From JALCSJ01 sp036788835 (GTDB taxonomy: Bacteria > Bacillota > Negativicutes > Acidaminococcales > Acidaminococcaceae): a stretch of DNA of 64,000 nt. Below, piece after piece: positions 24,401 through 32,623 of this stretch (its first letter is position 1; each line of letters begins with the position of its first letter). Both the position numbers and the translations under genes were made by a program. The stretch spans positions 1 to 64,000 of the forward strand of contig DAIQMR010000002.1 in NCBI GenBank assembly GCA_036788835.1. Reading direction: 5' to 3'. Under the pieces are notes generated by a model. The model worked only from the letters and a program-made list of their open reading frames with translations. It searched no databases and was not told where the DNA came from.

Positions 24401-26307
24401 CCAACCCACTGGATGTAAAAAGATTGAAAACAATTTTTGCCAATAAAGAATTATATCTGGGAGTAGGTATGGATGTTATTGAGAACGCCTCGGCTTACAA
24501 AGAACCATTAACACCTGATTCTATTCAAGGTGTTAATCACATTGCTTTTATACGTCCCGGTCAGGAAGAAACAGATACCAAGATGGCAGAGGCGGAAAAA
24601 TGTGTTAAGGGCAAGCTGATAAAGTTGGCCCTGGACAAAGAATTTGAAGGTATTAGCTCCACAAAAATCAGAGATAATATTGACTTAAATCTGGACATTT
24701 CCAACTTAATTGATGCTGTGGCCCAGAATTTTATCTATGACCACAATCTTTATTTGCGTGAGCCTGCCTATAAGCAAGTCCTTGAATCTTTGGAAATTGA
24801 TATCGGTGCCTTTAAACCACGCGGAGCAGAAAGCCTCTGGCCTTTTAGCGGCAAGCTGCTGGCCAAAGGTTATCAGCCGGGACTTTTGGATGACTATATC
24901 GAAAGGAAAAATGTCTGGACTCTCTACATTGACGATGCGGGAAAAAGAAAGGCCATGATTGGTTACGGCGCCGTCCACGGCGTGGGAACCAGACAACTCT
25001 TGGATGAATTTGAAGACCCATCTGTGGCGGCCCATATCCGGGATGCGGCAGACGGCAGTATTGCTTCCATTGGTTTTCTCTATGCGGCAGACGATTCGGA
25101 AATAGCCAATGTGAGCCAAATAGTTATAACGGAATTGCTGACGGAACTAATAGCCAGGGACTATAGCTATGCGGTCTACCATCCTGTAGATCCGGCGGGC
25201 TACAATGAGGAAATCCTTAGGTCCCTACAAAGACAGGGCTTTATTAATATTGCTCCCGCTAACGCACAGTATCCTTTGTATGCAGTGAATATGAAGTCGC
25301 CGGTAGTTATTTTCCGGGATGCGGAAACTGTTTTGAAGAATCCCTTCAATAAGGATTGGCGTGTGCAAAAAGCCTTTGCCAGAGCTCATAATAATTTATT
25401 GGCAGCGTTGAATAAAATTTATCCCGGCAAACTGATTCTCAGCTTTAATACCAGTGCCATTCACAATAAAATTATCCGTATGATGGGAGACATTAACGGC
25501 GTTTCTCTGGTCAGTGATACAGGAAGAGAGCGGGGACCTTACATGTGCGTGCCTTTCGGCAAAGCACTAAGTGATGTTTCTGTGCTGAATACGGTTACTA
25601 AAGCCCTCCATATTGACAAATATTTTAATAGGGCGGTTAAAGGCTTTAATATTTCCCAGTCCCATAATTATTCCACAGTGGAGAATCAGGTTAAAACCAT
25701 TAAGTCCTTTAATATGCCGGTTATTTTAATCGACGATTTGCTTCACAAAGGTCACAGGATGCGGATTCTTATTCCTTATCTGGAAAAAAACAATGTGGAA
25801 ATTAAAGAAGTTTTAGTAGGTGTAATGACCGGCCGGGCTTTAGATTTTCTGGCCGAAAAGAAGATTACCGCAGAGTGTGCTTATTTCCTGCCTACCTTGG
25901 AAGCTTGGATGAATGAGAGAGACTGCTATCCATTTATCGGCGGAGATGGTATTGATAACGCGGATAATTATAGCGGCTATGACAGCAACCCTACCATTAA
26001 TTTTATCCTTCCCTATGTTAACCCTGCTTTTATCGGGAAAAATAACAATAAGGCAATTTTCTTATACTCCATGACTTGCTTGCAAAATGCCGCTTATATT
26101 ATGCGGACTTTGCAGGATGTTTACCAGGAGATTTATGAAAAACGGCTTACTATTAAACGGTTGGGAGAAGTCTTTACATATCCCAGAATTCCAGATATAG
26201 ATGTAGGTGTGAGGTTTGACGAGAATATGGACCCGGTGCGCTTTATCGAGAATGATATTGAGCGTTTGATTCGTCTCCAATGGGGAGAAGTAGAAAGCCA
26301 CGTATAA
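21463..26307 (+). CDS. Giant multidomain protein: HD phosphohydrolase, helical repeats, NadD-like adenylyltransferase, PRTase-like C-terminus
   Basis: 1,614 residues, no signal peptide. An HD domain at about 190-300 has His in VHYVAMF, CHDIGKYG (His-Asp near 228), NHSVWD and a later Asp in IYADFRV. Residues about 400-880 are helical HEAT-like repeats. A nucleotidyltransferase domain follows, with YPGTFDPFSLGH near 910 (HxGH-type) and GISSTKIRDN near 1062, as in NadD. Next comes a GNAT-like stretch (about 1130-1290). Near 1419, VILIDDLLHKGHRMR resembles the PRPP loop of type I phosphoribosyltransferases. NadD and an HD protein (YqeK) are neighbours in many Bacillota, so a nucleotide-metabolism or sensing role is plausible but unproven. 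ATG 21463 follows AAGGAG at eight bases. Confidence 0.7.
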   Translation: MAEKEITLFELLDNELRDERYLELRGIDKKETEIFIRENNIEIMCSELGKIQDEDGRFLSTRALKIIKKYLPELSEEPAEGWLQHCYNYILCLLFPAEENLTEETREIMTPEAEDKYRAGRTELLQVLKGLYDYESMTLAFNPTKEMTLLSDTEVVNKGYTREYLHMKKWLRDRYFHVFMRVGIDITPFNTLGHVGGVHYVAMFMARQLSKLKVPVDLALISGAALCHDIGKYGCKKKEGKRVPYLHYYYTGIFCQRVGLNAVGHIAANHSVWDLELENLSVESLLLIYADFRVKSSRDAKGWEVVHFNTLAEAFNVILSKLDNVDTAKVQRYQKVYAKLADFERYMEELGVTTELPKDFAQEPKNAPKPIHRDKVLLEGNKVIDQLKFMAINHNINLMSTFLKDDDFSNLIEAARSERLWKNIRTYIAIFSEYSTYMTEHQEALILQFLYELLSSKEGDIRRSAASLMGRIVANFDDKYTKELPEGVALPNKHVNSLSVFAQYLEMIMYPNRHYTEQHKLWIGYCLSDFISAVLKGCNKPKLGQYLEAMEKYYARTDYAPEQYIILFTALIDMGTTYKSDEKFLSIIGDFIAAGCTSTEQNIRVAALNAQRQLFKDYNDETYYKEILQEFHMPDKKDFFSATEGGLFLVDLKMSTHWVIKVTNIELMLHYVGEQSEPGSIMHLGMHLINLLKGSESIYVRRRAGEGLLKISSGMTYAQRNELAVELFNGLKIGDPQIAEYVPEYLGQMILKLPPQEFDEFINTMAEQLLTANIPLAASMVNTVGVVLENFAHFEREFAQNAGADEARQLRLLYIMIRAYAHYDKELSRDAFWDMGRFIFNSTLMPEQQKDFIFLHCYKKLFIMLTENKEGNLEFYSNAAVLNHIYRYIGQHQFAQGEFQFPLREKVCFYPGTFDPFSLGHKAVAQKIRDMGFDVYLALDEFSWSKHTQPRLMRRKIMNMSVANEENIYPFPDDIPINIANPLDVKRLKTIFANKELYLGVGMDVIENASAYKEPLTPDSIQGVNHIAFIRPGQEETDTKMAEAEKCVKGKLIKLALDKEFEGISSTKIRDNIDLNLDISNLIDAVAQNFIYDHNLYLREPAYKQVLESLEIDIGAFKPRGAESLWPFSGKLLAKGYQPGLLDDYIERKNVWTLYIDDAGKRKAMIGYGAVHGVGTRQLLDEFEDPSVAAHIRDAADGSIASIGFLYAADDSEIANVSQIVITELLTELIARDYSYAVYHPVDPAGYNEEILRSLQRQGFINIAPANAQYPLYAVNMKSPVVIFRDAETVLKNPFNKDWRVQKAFARAHNNLLAALNKIYPGKLILSFNTSAIHNKIIRMMGDINGVSLVSDTGRERGPYMCVPFGKALSDVSVLNTVTKALHIDKYFNRAVKGFNISQSHNYSTVENQVKTIKSFNMPVILIDDLLHKGHRMRILIPYLEKNNVEIKEVLVGVMTGRALDFLAEKKITAECAYFLPTLEAWMNERDCYPFIGGDGIDNADNYSGYDSNPTINFILPYVNPAFIGKNNNKAIFLYSMTCLQNAAYIMRTLQDVYQEIYEKRLTIKRLGEVFTYPRIPDIDVGVRFDENMDPVRFIENDIERLIRLQWGEVESHV

Positions 26308-26328
26308 AAATAGCAAAGGAGAACAGCC

Positions 26329-27324
26329 ATGGAAAAACAATATACAATTAGTGCTCTGCCACAAAGTATAGGAGTAAGTACCAATGCTCCTTTAGACTAT
26401 TGCCCTTTGCAAAAGGGTAAGCACAGAGTCAATATACTGGCTTTGGGAGATGTGGGGACCACTATGCTGATAGGGCTGCGGCTCTTAGGATGGGATGTTG
26501 TCAGCTCCATAGGAATTTGTGATTTGAACACAAAAAACTTAGAGAGACTGGAATTGGAAATAAACCAAATCAGATATCCCTTTGCCAATTGGCAGGAAAG
26601 CGGTATGCCCCAACTGCCTCCTGTGCATATAGTGCAGGAGAAGCAGCTGTTTGACTGCGATGTTTTTATCTTTTGTGCCAGCAAAGGAGTGCCTCCCCTA
26701 GGCACTCAAGGGGACGTGAGAATGGCCCAGCTGGCTGCCAACCGCAGCCTAGTGGCACACTTTGCTCAGTTGGCTAAGAAGGCTGCTTACCAGGGGTTGA
26801 TTTGCGAGGTAGCAGACCCGGTGGATCCTTTGGCCAAGGCTTTCCTCATAGAGGCAGGTCTCAGGCCGTCGCAGATTCAGGGCTATGGCCTAGGCGTCAT
26901 GAATGCCAGAGCCTGCTATTACGCTGAACAGAATCCTGCTTTTACCAGGTACTTAACCGAGGGAAGAGCTTTTGGCCCACATGGTGAAGACTTAGTTATT
27001 GCCGACAGTTTGACCGATTATAATGATGACCTCTCCAGGCAGCTGACGGAAAAGACAGTCCATGCCAACATTGCGGTAAGGAATTTAGGCTACAAACCTT
27101 ATATTGCACCGGCTATGTCTTCTGCCGCCCTTTCTATTTTGCTGACCTTGCGAGGCAAGTGGCACTACGGTTCGGTTTATTTAGGGAATGGACACAAAGG
27201 TGCTTTTTTTGGTGTTAGAAACAGGCTGACAGAACGAGGCGTGGAATATGAAAATGGGCCGGTTTGTGAAGCCCTGTTCCGACGCTTGGAACAGGCTTAT
27301 GTGAATTTAGGAAAACTCCTTTAA
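26329..27324 (+). CDS. Lactate/malate dehydrogenase-like protein with altered active site
   Basis: 331 residues. The N-terminal Rossmann part (VNILALGDVGTTMLIGLRLL) and the middle segments (GDVRMAQLAANRSLV, VADPVDPLA, GYGLGVMNARACYY, AFGPHGEDLVIADS) line up with LDH/MDH. The catalytic-type His (GPHGED, about residue 219) and an Arg in GDVR are kept. The usual NPVD is DPVD, and the LDSAR segment that gives the Asp partner is VMNAR, one residue shorter. It may therefore act on a different hydroxy-acid or be a sensor. It starts 21 bases after the giant multidomain gene and is followed 12 bases later by a flavodoxin-like gene. Confidence 0.7.
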   Translation: MEKQYTISALPQSIGVSTNAPLDYCPLQKGKHRVNILALGDVGTTMLIGLRLLGWDVVSSIGICDLNTKNLERLELEINQIRYPFANWQESGMPQLPPVHIVQEKQLFDCDVFIFCASKGVPPLGTQGDVRMAQLAANRSLVAHFAQLAKKAAYQGLICEVADPVDPLAKAFLIEAGLRPSQIQGYGLGVMNARACYYAEQNPAFTRYLTEGRAFGPHGEDLVIADSLTDYNDDLSRQLTEKTVHANIAVRNLGYKPYIAPAMSSAALSILLTLRGKWHYGSVYLGNGHKGAFFGVRNRLTERGVEYENGPVCEALFRRLEQAYVNLGKLL

Positions 27325-27336
27325 GAGGGTGTTTGT

Positions 27337-28416
27337 ATGTTGATATTAGTGAAAATAGGATGGCATGGTAATAGTCCGGAGCGGATGAAAAGTGTATTGT
27401 CCAGGGCCTTGGGCCATCGTGAGTATCTGACTTTGGAGACAACAGAAGCTTTTCTTGCCTGGATGCAGCAATTTCGTTCCGGGGGAGAAATCCCAAAATT
27501 TATTTTTGCGGTAGCTTTGGGAACAGGGGCTTTGAATGCTGCCTATATAGAATGGCTTAATTGTTTTTTGCGTAATCCTGATTGTCTGGCCGGTTCCGGC
27601 GGAGTTGTAATAGTGGACGGAGGCGGTGAACTTTTCACCAAGAAAGTAGGACGGGAATTAGTGTTTATCGCTAATCAGGCAGGCTGTGCTTTTCCCGGAC
27701 AGCCGCTCATTGAAGCCACCGGCTCATTGTACAATTTTACCATTAGAGCACAGATACAAGGACTGGACAATTTGTCGGCCTACCAAAAAGCAGTTGAGGA
27801 TTTGCTGGAAAAACTCAGCCAATTTCCTTTGGGGGCCAAGCAAGGGACAGAGAAAAAGAAAATTGCCGTTATTCACGCCAGCATTCATAAAACTTCTAAT
27901 ACCATTCTCTTATGGAACTTAGTGAAAAAACATCTTGGTGATAGGGCGGAGATAGAAGAAATTTCCCTGCGCAACGGTGAAGTGGTTGATTGCCGTGGCT
28001 GCAACTACGAGACTTGTTTGCACTTTGGGGAACAGGGCAGCTGTTTTTACGGGGGAGTTATTGTGGAGAAAGTGTATCCTGCTATTTCCCATAGTGATGC
28101 CATTGTGCTTTTGTGCCCGAACTATAATGATGCAGTCAGTGCCAATCTCACGGCTTTTATCAATCGTCTGACGGCACTTTTCCGTAAGGATTTTGCCCTC
28201 TTTGCCCATAAAAAAATTTTCGCCCTGGTAGTTTCCGGTTATAGTGGTGGCGATATAGTAGCAGAGCAGGTTATCGATGCTATGAATTGCAATAAAAACT
28301 TTATTCTGCCGGGCAAGTTTGCTTTGATAGAAACAGCCAATGCTCCTCAAAGCATTCTGAAATGTCCCGGTATTGAGAAAAGAGCTTTACTTATGGCAGA
28401 AAGATTACTACAATGA
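27337..28416 (+). CDS. Double flavodoxin-like NAD(P)H-dependent oxidoreductase
   Basis: 359 residues. The C-terminal half (from about 172) is a flavodoxin-like FMN reductase: KIAVIHASIHKTSNT is the phosphate loop, and VDCRGCNYETCLHFGEQGSC carries a Cys cluster near the usual CxxC place. VLLCPNYNDAVSANLTAFIN is the flavin-contact strand. The N-terminal half has a weaker, similar layout (FIFAVALGTGALNAAYIEWL, GGVVIVDGGGELFTKKVG) and looks like a divergent second flavodoxin fold. It is the last gene of the three-gene group starting at 21463. The stop overlaps an ATG in the feoA frame. Electron donor and acceptor unknown. Confidence 0.65.
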   Translation: MLILVKIGWHGNSPERMKSVLSRALGHREYLTLETTEAFLAWMQQFRSGGEIPKFIFAVALGTGALNAAYIEWLNCFLRNPDCLAGSGGVVIVDGGGELFTKKVGRELVFIANQAGCAFPGQPLIEATGSLYNFTIRAQIQGLDNLSAYQKAVEDLLEKLSQFPLGAKQGTEKKKIAVIHASIHKTSNTILLWNLVKKHLGDRAEIEEISLRNGEVVDCRGCNYETCLHFGEQGSCFYGGVIVEKVYPAISHSDAIVLLCPNYNDAVSANLTAFINRLTALFRKDFALFAHKKIFALVVSGYSGGDIVAEQVIDAMNCNKNFILPGKFALIETANAPQSILKCPGIEKRALLMAERLLQ

Positions 28417-28448
28417 AATTGAGCAGATTAGCAGGGGGAGGCAATGGG

Positions 28449-28673
28449 ATGCTTTTAAAAGATGCGGCAATAGGTCAAACCTGTATTGTGGAAAACATAA
28501 AATTACCCTCTCAAATGGAACATCGTTTGCAGGCGTTGGGCATGACTAACAACACGCCTATTTCCGTTTTGAACAGAAAAGGCCAAGGTATTTTAATTAT
28601 CAGACTAAGAGGAACCAGATTCGCTTTAGGCTATAACATTACAAAAAACATTGAAGTGAGGCTGGCAGAATGA
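28449..28673 (+). CDS. feoA: Ferrous iron transport protein A
   Basis: 74 residues, the usual FeoA size, an SH3-like fold: LLKDAAIGQTCIVENIKL, RLQALGMTNNTPISVLN, IIRLRGTRFALGYNITKNIE. FeoA is a small cytosolic partner needed for FeoB-driven Fe2+ uptake. ATG 28449 is about six bases after GGGGGAGGC. An ATG at 28413 overlaps the previous stop but has no ribosome site. It ends by overlapping the feoB start (ATGA). Confidence 0.92.
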   Translation: MLLKDAAIGQTCIVENIKLPSQMEHRLQALGMTNNTPISVLNRKGQGILIIRLRGTRFALGYNITKNIEVRLAE

Positions 28674-30712
28674 GCACTGATTTAACAATAGGGTTTATAG
28701 GGAATCCCAATAGCGGGAAAACTACGTTATTTAATGCGTATACCGGTGCCAAATTAAAGGTGGCGAACTGGCCCGGGGTCACCGTAGAAAAAGTGGAAGG
28801 GGCTATAAGAGCCCATAATATGAATATTCATCTGGTAGATTTGCCGGGTAACTATAGCCTGACGTCATACACCATGGAGGAAACGGTTTCACGTAATTTC
28901 ATTCTCAGCGATGAAGTGGATGTTATTATTAACGTGGTAGATGCATCTGCCTTGGAAAGAAGCCTGTATTTAACACTACAGCTGCTGGAACTAGGCAAGC
29001 CTGTTGTTATGGCTTTGAATATGATGGATATAGTGTACAAGCGTGGGATGGAGATAGACCTCCACCGTCTGCCGGAAATGCTGGGGATTCCGGTGGTGCC
29101 GGTTTCTGCCCGGAATCGGATGGGACTGGATATTCTGTTGCATACTGCCGAACACCATAAGGGCCATGTTACCCCGGATAGGCTGATTCATAATCACAGG
29201 CCTTCTACTCACCATATGCATAATCACCACTTAGAGTATGCTATGGTTTACTCGGATGAGATAGAAGATAAGATAGATATAATTACCAGCCAACTGGAAA
29301 AGAAATACCCGGGCATGGACAATTATCGCTGGCATGCCTTGAAAATATTGGAACAGGATCAGGAAATCATCAGAAAATATCCGGTGGATTTACCGGATGT
29401 TTTAAATAAAAATTATGAATCGGATATTATCAATCAGAAGTATGACTTTATTAGCGAAATAATCAATGAAGTTGTTATTCACAAAGACAGGCAGGATGTT
29501 TTCACTGAAAAGGTGGATAAAATACTGACCAGCAATATTTGGAGCATTCCCATTTTCCTAGGTATTATGGCGGTAATCTTCTTCCTAACCTTTACCTTGG
29601 GAGATTGGCTCAAGAGTTTTTTAGAGGTGGGCATAGGCTATTTGGCCGGGTTACTAAAGGGACTTTTGGTAGCGACCAATGCGGGGGAAATGCTGACCTC
29701 TCTGGTGGTAGATGGCCTGATTGGCGGCGTGGGCACGATTATTACTTTTTTGCCCAATATTTTAATCTTGTTTCTGTGTCTGGCTTTGCTGGAAGACAGT
29801 GGCTATATGGCCAGGGTAGCTTATATCATGGAAGGTATCATGAGCAGAATGGGCCTTTCGGGCAGAGCATTTATTCCCATGCTTCTGGGGTTTGGCTGTA
29901 CAGTGCCTGCTGTTATGGCATCCAGGGCTCTGGAGAATCCTAAAGACAGGCTGAAGGTTATGTTGGTAACTCCTTTCATGAGTTGTAATGCCAGATTAAC
30001 TATTTATATTTTGTTTTCGGAAATGTTTTTTGGGGATAATGCCATGCTGGTAGCTTATTCCATGTATTTAATCGGTCTTGTGGTGGCCATAGTAGTATCA
30101 GCTATTTTGCATTTGTTTGATAAAAAGACCAATCCTAATTATTTAATGATAGAATTGCCGGAATATAAAAGACCGGATTACAGTACCGTGGCAATTTACG
30201 TCTGGGAAAAAATCAAAGAATATCTGATTAGGGCCGGTACCACTATTTTCCTGGCTACATTGGTTATATGGATTTTATTGAATTTTGGTTCGCAGGGATA
30301 TTCCAGCGATATTGCCAAGAGCTTTGGGGCAGATTTGGGCAAAGTATTTGTACCATTTTTTGCTCCTATAGGTTTAGGTTTCTGGCAGATTGTGGTGGCG
30401 TTAATTGCAGGTATTTCTGCTAAAGAAGTAGTGGTTTCCAGCTGTTCCGTGTTGTTTGGAGTGGTTAATTCCGGTTCACCTCAAGGCATGCAAAGTTTTG
30501 TGCAAGCATTGCAAAGCATAGGCTTTGGCCAATTAAATGCTTTTTGCCTTATGGTTTTCTGCCTGCTTTATATTCCTTGCGTGGCCGCCCTGGTTGTTAT
30601 CCGCAAGGAGTCCAACAGCTGGAAATTTGCCGGTATTGTTGCGGCTTTTCAGCTAGGGGTAGCATGGCTGGTTACATTCTTCGTTTATCATTTAGGTACA
30701 CTGCTTATATAA
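28670..30712 (+). CDS. feoB: Ferrous iron transport protein B
   Basis: 680 residues. The N-terminal G domain has GNPNSGKTT (G1), DLPG (G3) and NMMD (G4). The membrane part includes GFGCTVPAVMASRALENP, the conserved Cys-containing core of FeoB, and the SAKEVVVSSCSVLF Gate segment. It imports Fe2+ under low-oxygen conditions. Residues about 161-187 form a His-rich stretch (HHKGH, HNH, THHMHNHH) between the G domain and the helical linker, unusual for FeoB and possibly metal-binding. It overlaps feoA by four bases. A terminator spans its stop codon. Confidence 0.95.
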   Translation: MSTDLTIGFIGNPNSGKTTLFNAYTGAKLKVANWPGVTVEKVEGAIRAHNMNIHLVDLPGNYSLTSYTMEETVSRNFILSDEVDVIINVVDASALERSLYLTLQLLELGKPVVMALNMMDIVYKRGMEIDLHRLPEMLGIPVVPVSARNRMGLDILLHTAEHHKGHVTPDRLIHNHRPSTHHMHNHHLEYAMVYSDEIEDKIDIITSQLEKKYPGMDNYRWHALKILEQDQEIIRKYPVDLPDVLNKNYESDIINQKYDFISEIINEVVIHKDRQDVFTEKVDKILTSNIWSIPIFLGIMAVIFFLTFTLGDWLKSFLEVGIGYLAGLLKGLLVATNAGEMLTSLVVDGLIGGVGTIITFLPNILILFLCLALLEDSGYMARVAYIMEGIMSRMGLSGRAFIPMLLGFGCTVPAVMASRALENPKDRLKVMLVTPFMSCNARLTIYILFSEMFFGDNAMLVAYSMYLIGLVVAIVVSAILHLFDKKTNPNYLMIELPEYKRPDYSTVAIYVWEKIKEYLIRAGTTIFLATLVIWILLNFGSQGYSSDIAKSFGADLGKVFVPFFAPIGLGFWQIVVALIAGISAKEVVVSSCSVLFGVVNSGSPQGMQSFVQALQSIGFGQLNAFCLMVFCLLYIPCVAALVVIRKESNSWKFAGIVAAFQLGVAWLVTFFVYHLGTLLI

Positions 30713-30730
30713 AAGCAGTGTATTTTTTCT
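30702..30730 (+). terminator. Terminator after feoB
   Basis: ACACTGCT / AGCAGTGT stem with loop TATATAAA, then a T run. The left arm overlaps the last feoB codons. Confidence 0.82.
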
Positions 30731-30832
30731 AATAAAATTCTTAAGAAGTGCTTGCCAGACCTAAATTTATGGTATAATAACCAGAACAATATGTTTTTTC
30801 TAAAAAGCAGTAAAATATGAGGGGGAAGAGAA

Positions 30833-31687
30833 ATGAAAAATAATAGGAAGTTTATATTGGGAGTTTTTTGTACAATTATGGCTTTGAGTGTATTGGCTCT
30901 TAGTGGCTGCGGAGGCAGCAAACCTGCTGCCAAAGCGAAGAAGGTCCTTAAGGTTGGCATGGAGTGCAGCTATGCTCCATACAACTGGACACAGACCAAT
31001 GATGCCAACGGTGCCGTGAAGATTGCCGGGACTAACGAATATGCCTATGGTTATGATGTTATGATGGCGAAGGAAATGGCCAAAGCCTGCGGCGCTGATC
31101 TGGAAGTTTATAAAATAGAATGGGACGGGTTGCCTATTGCTGTTTCTTCCGGTAAAATTGACGCTGCAATTTGCGGTATGAGCATCACTTCTAAACGCAA
31201 ACAAACGGTTGATTTCACAGCGCCTTATTACTATGCTTCCGTAGTGGGCCTTGTGAGAAAAGACTCTCCTCAAGCTAAAGCCAAAAGCGTAGCTGACTTA
31301 AAGGGAGCTACTGCAACTTCTCAGTTAAATACTATCTGGTATGACCTGATTGACCAAGTACCGGGAGTCAACAAATTACCGGGCATCGATAATGTCCCCG
31401 GCATGATTGTAGCTTTGACCAGCGGCAAATGCAACTTAATCGTTACCGATATTCCTACGGCCAGTGCCGCAGCCTTCGCCAACAAAGACCTTATGGTTCT
31501 GGATATGGGCAAAGACAAGGGCTTCAAGGCATCCAAGGAAGATGTAGAAATCGGTATCGCCGTAAAAAAAGGCAACAAAGAACTAACAGATGCAATGAAC
31601 AAAAAATTAAAGACTATGACCGAAGCCGACTTCAAAAAAATGATGGACGAAGCTATCAAAGTTCAACCTCTGGCTAAAAAGGCCTAA
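30833..31687 (+). CDS. Polar amino-acid ABC transporter substrate-binding lipoprotein
   Basis: 284 residues. The signal peptide ends in LALSGC, a lipobox, so Cys26 should carry the lipid anchor. The solute-binding fold (family 3) is clear: KVLKVGMECSYAPYNW, IEWDGLPIAVSSGKIDAAIC and GMSITSKRKQTVDFTAPYYY. It binds an amino acid outside the membrane and hands it to the permease downstream. The ligand cannot be told from sequence alone. A 136-base gap with a stable hairpin separates it from the permease gene, which would favour more copies of the binding protein than of the membrane parts. Confidence 0.92.
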   Translation: MKNNRKFILGVFCTIMALSVLALSGCGGSKPAAKAKKVLKVGMECSYAPYNWTQTNDANGAVKIAGTNEYAYGYDVMMAKEMAKACGADLEVYKIEWDGLPIAVSSGKIDAAICGMSITSKRKQTVDFTAPYYYASVVGLVRKDSPQAKAKSVADLKGATATSQLNTIWYDLIDQVPGVNKLPGIDNVPGMIVALTSGKCNLIVTDIPTASAAAFANKDLMVLDMGKDKGFKASKEDVEIGIAVKKGNKELTDAMNKKLKTMTEADFKKMMDEAIKVQPLAKKA

Positions 31688-31700
31688 ATAGTATGACCAT

Positions 31701-31746
31701 GGGGAACACTAAAAACGGAAAAGAGACCGACCTTTTAGTGTCCCCG
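31701..31746 (+). terminator. Attenuating hairpin between binding-protein and permease genes
   Basis: GGGGAACACTAAAA / TTTTAGTGTCCCC, 13 bp with one bulge, and an inner CGG/CCG. There is no real T run after it, so it more likely acts as a partial terminator or an mRNA 3'-end stabiliser. Confidence 0.6.
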
Positions 31747-31823
31747 TTGTTTGAGGTTTATAGCGAAGTGAAGAAGACTGAGCGGAGCACCAAAGCATTA
31801 TAACGTAAAAGCGAGGGAGATTA

Positions 31824-32621
31824 ATGGCGGTACCTGAAACGTTCGTAGGCTGGATAATATTTTTGCTGCAAAAATATGGAGCATTATTCCTTAAAGGGGC
31901 AGGGGTAACCCTGCTTTTGGCATTAGCCGGAACCTTTATCGGCTGCATTATAGGATTGGTAGTAGGCATAGTCCAAACCATTCCCGGAGACCGCAGAGAC
32001 AGTGCTTTCAAAAAAACTTTAATGAAAGTCATCAAAGGACTGTTGTCTGCTTATGTAGAAGTATTCCGCGGCACGCCTATGATAGTTCAGGCTATGGTGG
32101 TGTACTATGGCTCCATGAGCATCTTTGGCCTTGACATGTCAGCTATGTTTGCCGGCTACTTGGTAGTGTCTGTTAATACCGGAGCCTATATGGCTGAATC
32201 GGTCAGAGGGGGAATTATTTCTGTGGATAATGGGCAGAAAGAGGCTGCCATTGCCGTAGGTATGACCCATTTTCAGGCCATGAAAAATGTTATTTTGCCT
32301 CAGGCCTTGCGTAATATTATGCCCCAAATCGGCAATAACCTGATTATTAATATAAAAGATACTTCTGTATTAAATGTAATTTCTGTTACAGAATTATATT
32401 TTTCTTCTAAGTCTGCAGCAGGGGTTTATTACAGATATTTTGAAGTGTTTTCCATTACCTGCGCAATTTACTTTGTCATGACCTTTACGGCTTCCCGCGT
32501 TTTGCGGAAGATTGAAAAGCACATGGATGGGTCAGGGGAATATCAATTGATTGACAATGATCCTTTGGCAGATCCTACCGGAGGCTATGCTCCTATGACC
32601 GTGAAAAAGGGAGGAAAATAG
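31824..32621 (+). CDS. Amino-acid ABC transporter permease
   Basis: 265 residues with about five membrane helices. GAGVTLLLALAGTFIGCIIG opens the HisM/GlnP-type permease domain. EVFRGTPMIVQAMVVYYG and the EAAIAVGMTHFQAMKNVILP coupling helix (EAA loop) are family hallmarks. It forms the membrane channel for the binding protein upstream and docks on the ATPase downstream. The C-terminal 25 residues are a polar tail. GCGAGGGAG precedes the ATG; the ATPase gene begins two bases after the stop. Confidence 0.94.
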   Translation: MAVPETFVGWIIFLLQKYGALFLKGAGVTLLLALAGTFIGCIIGLVVGIVQTIPGDRRDSAFKKTLMKVIKGLLSAYVEVFRGTPMIVQAMVVYYGSMSIFGLDMSAMFAGYLVVSVNTGAYMAESVRGGIISVDNGQKEAAIAVGMTHFQAMKNVILPQALRNIMPQIGNNLIINIKDTSVLNVISVTELYFSSKSAAGVYYRYFEVFSITCAIYFVMTFTASRVLRKIEKHMDGSGEYQLIDNDPLADPTGGYAPMTVKKGGK

Positions 32622-32623
32622 CA

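Noticed and set aside
29539..29943. 134-residue frame inside feoB rich in Gly and Arg
   Set aside because: An out-of-frame shadow of the FeoB membrane domain.
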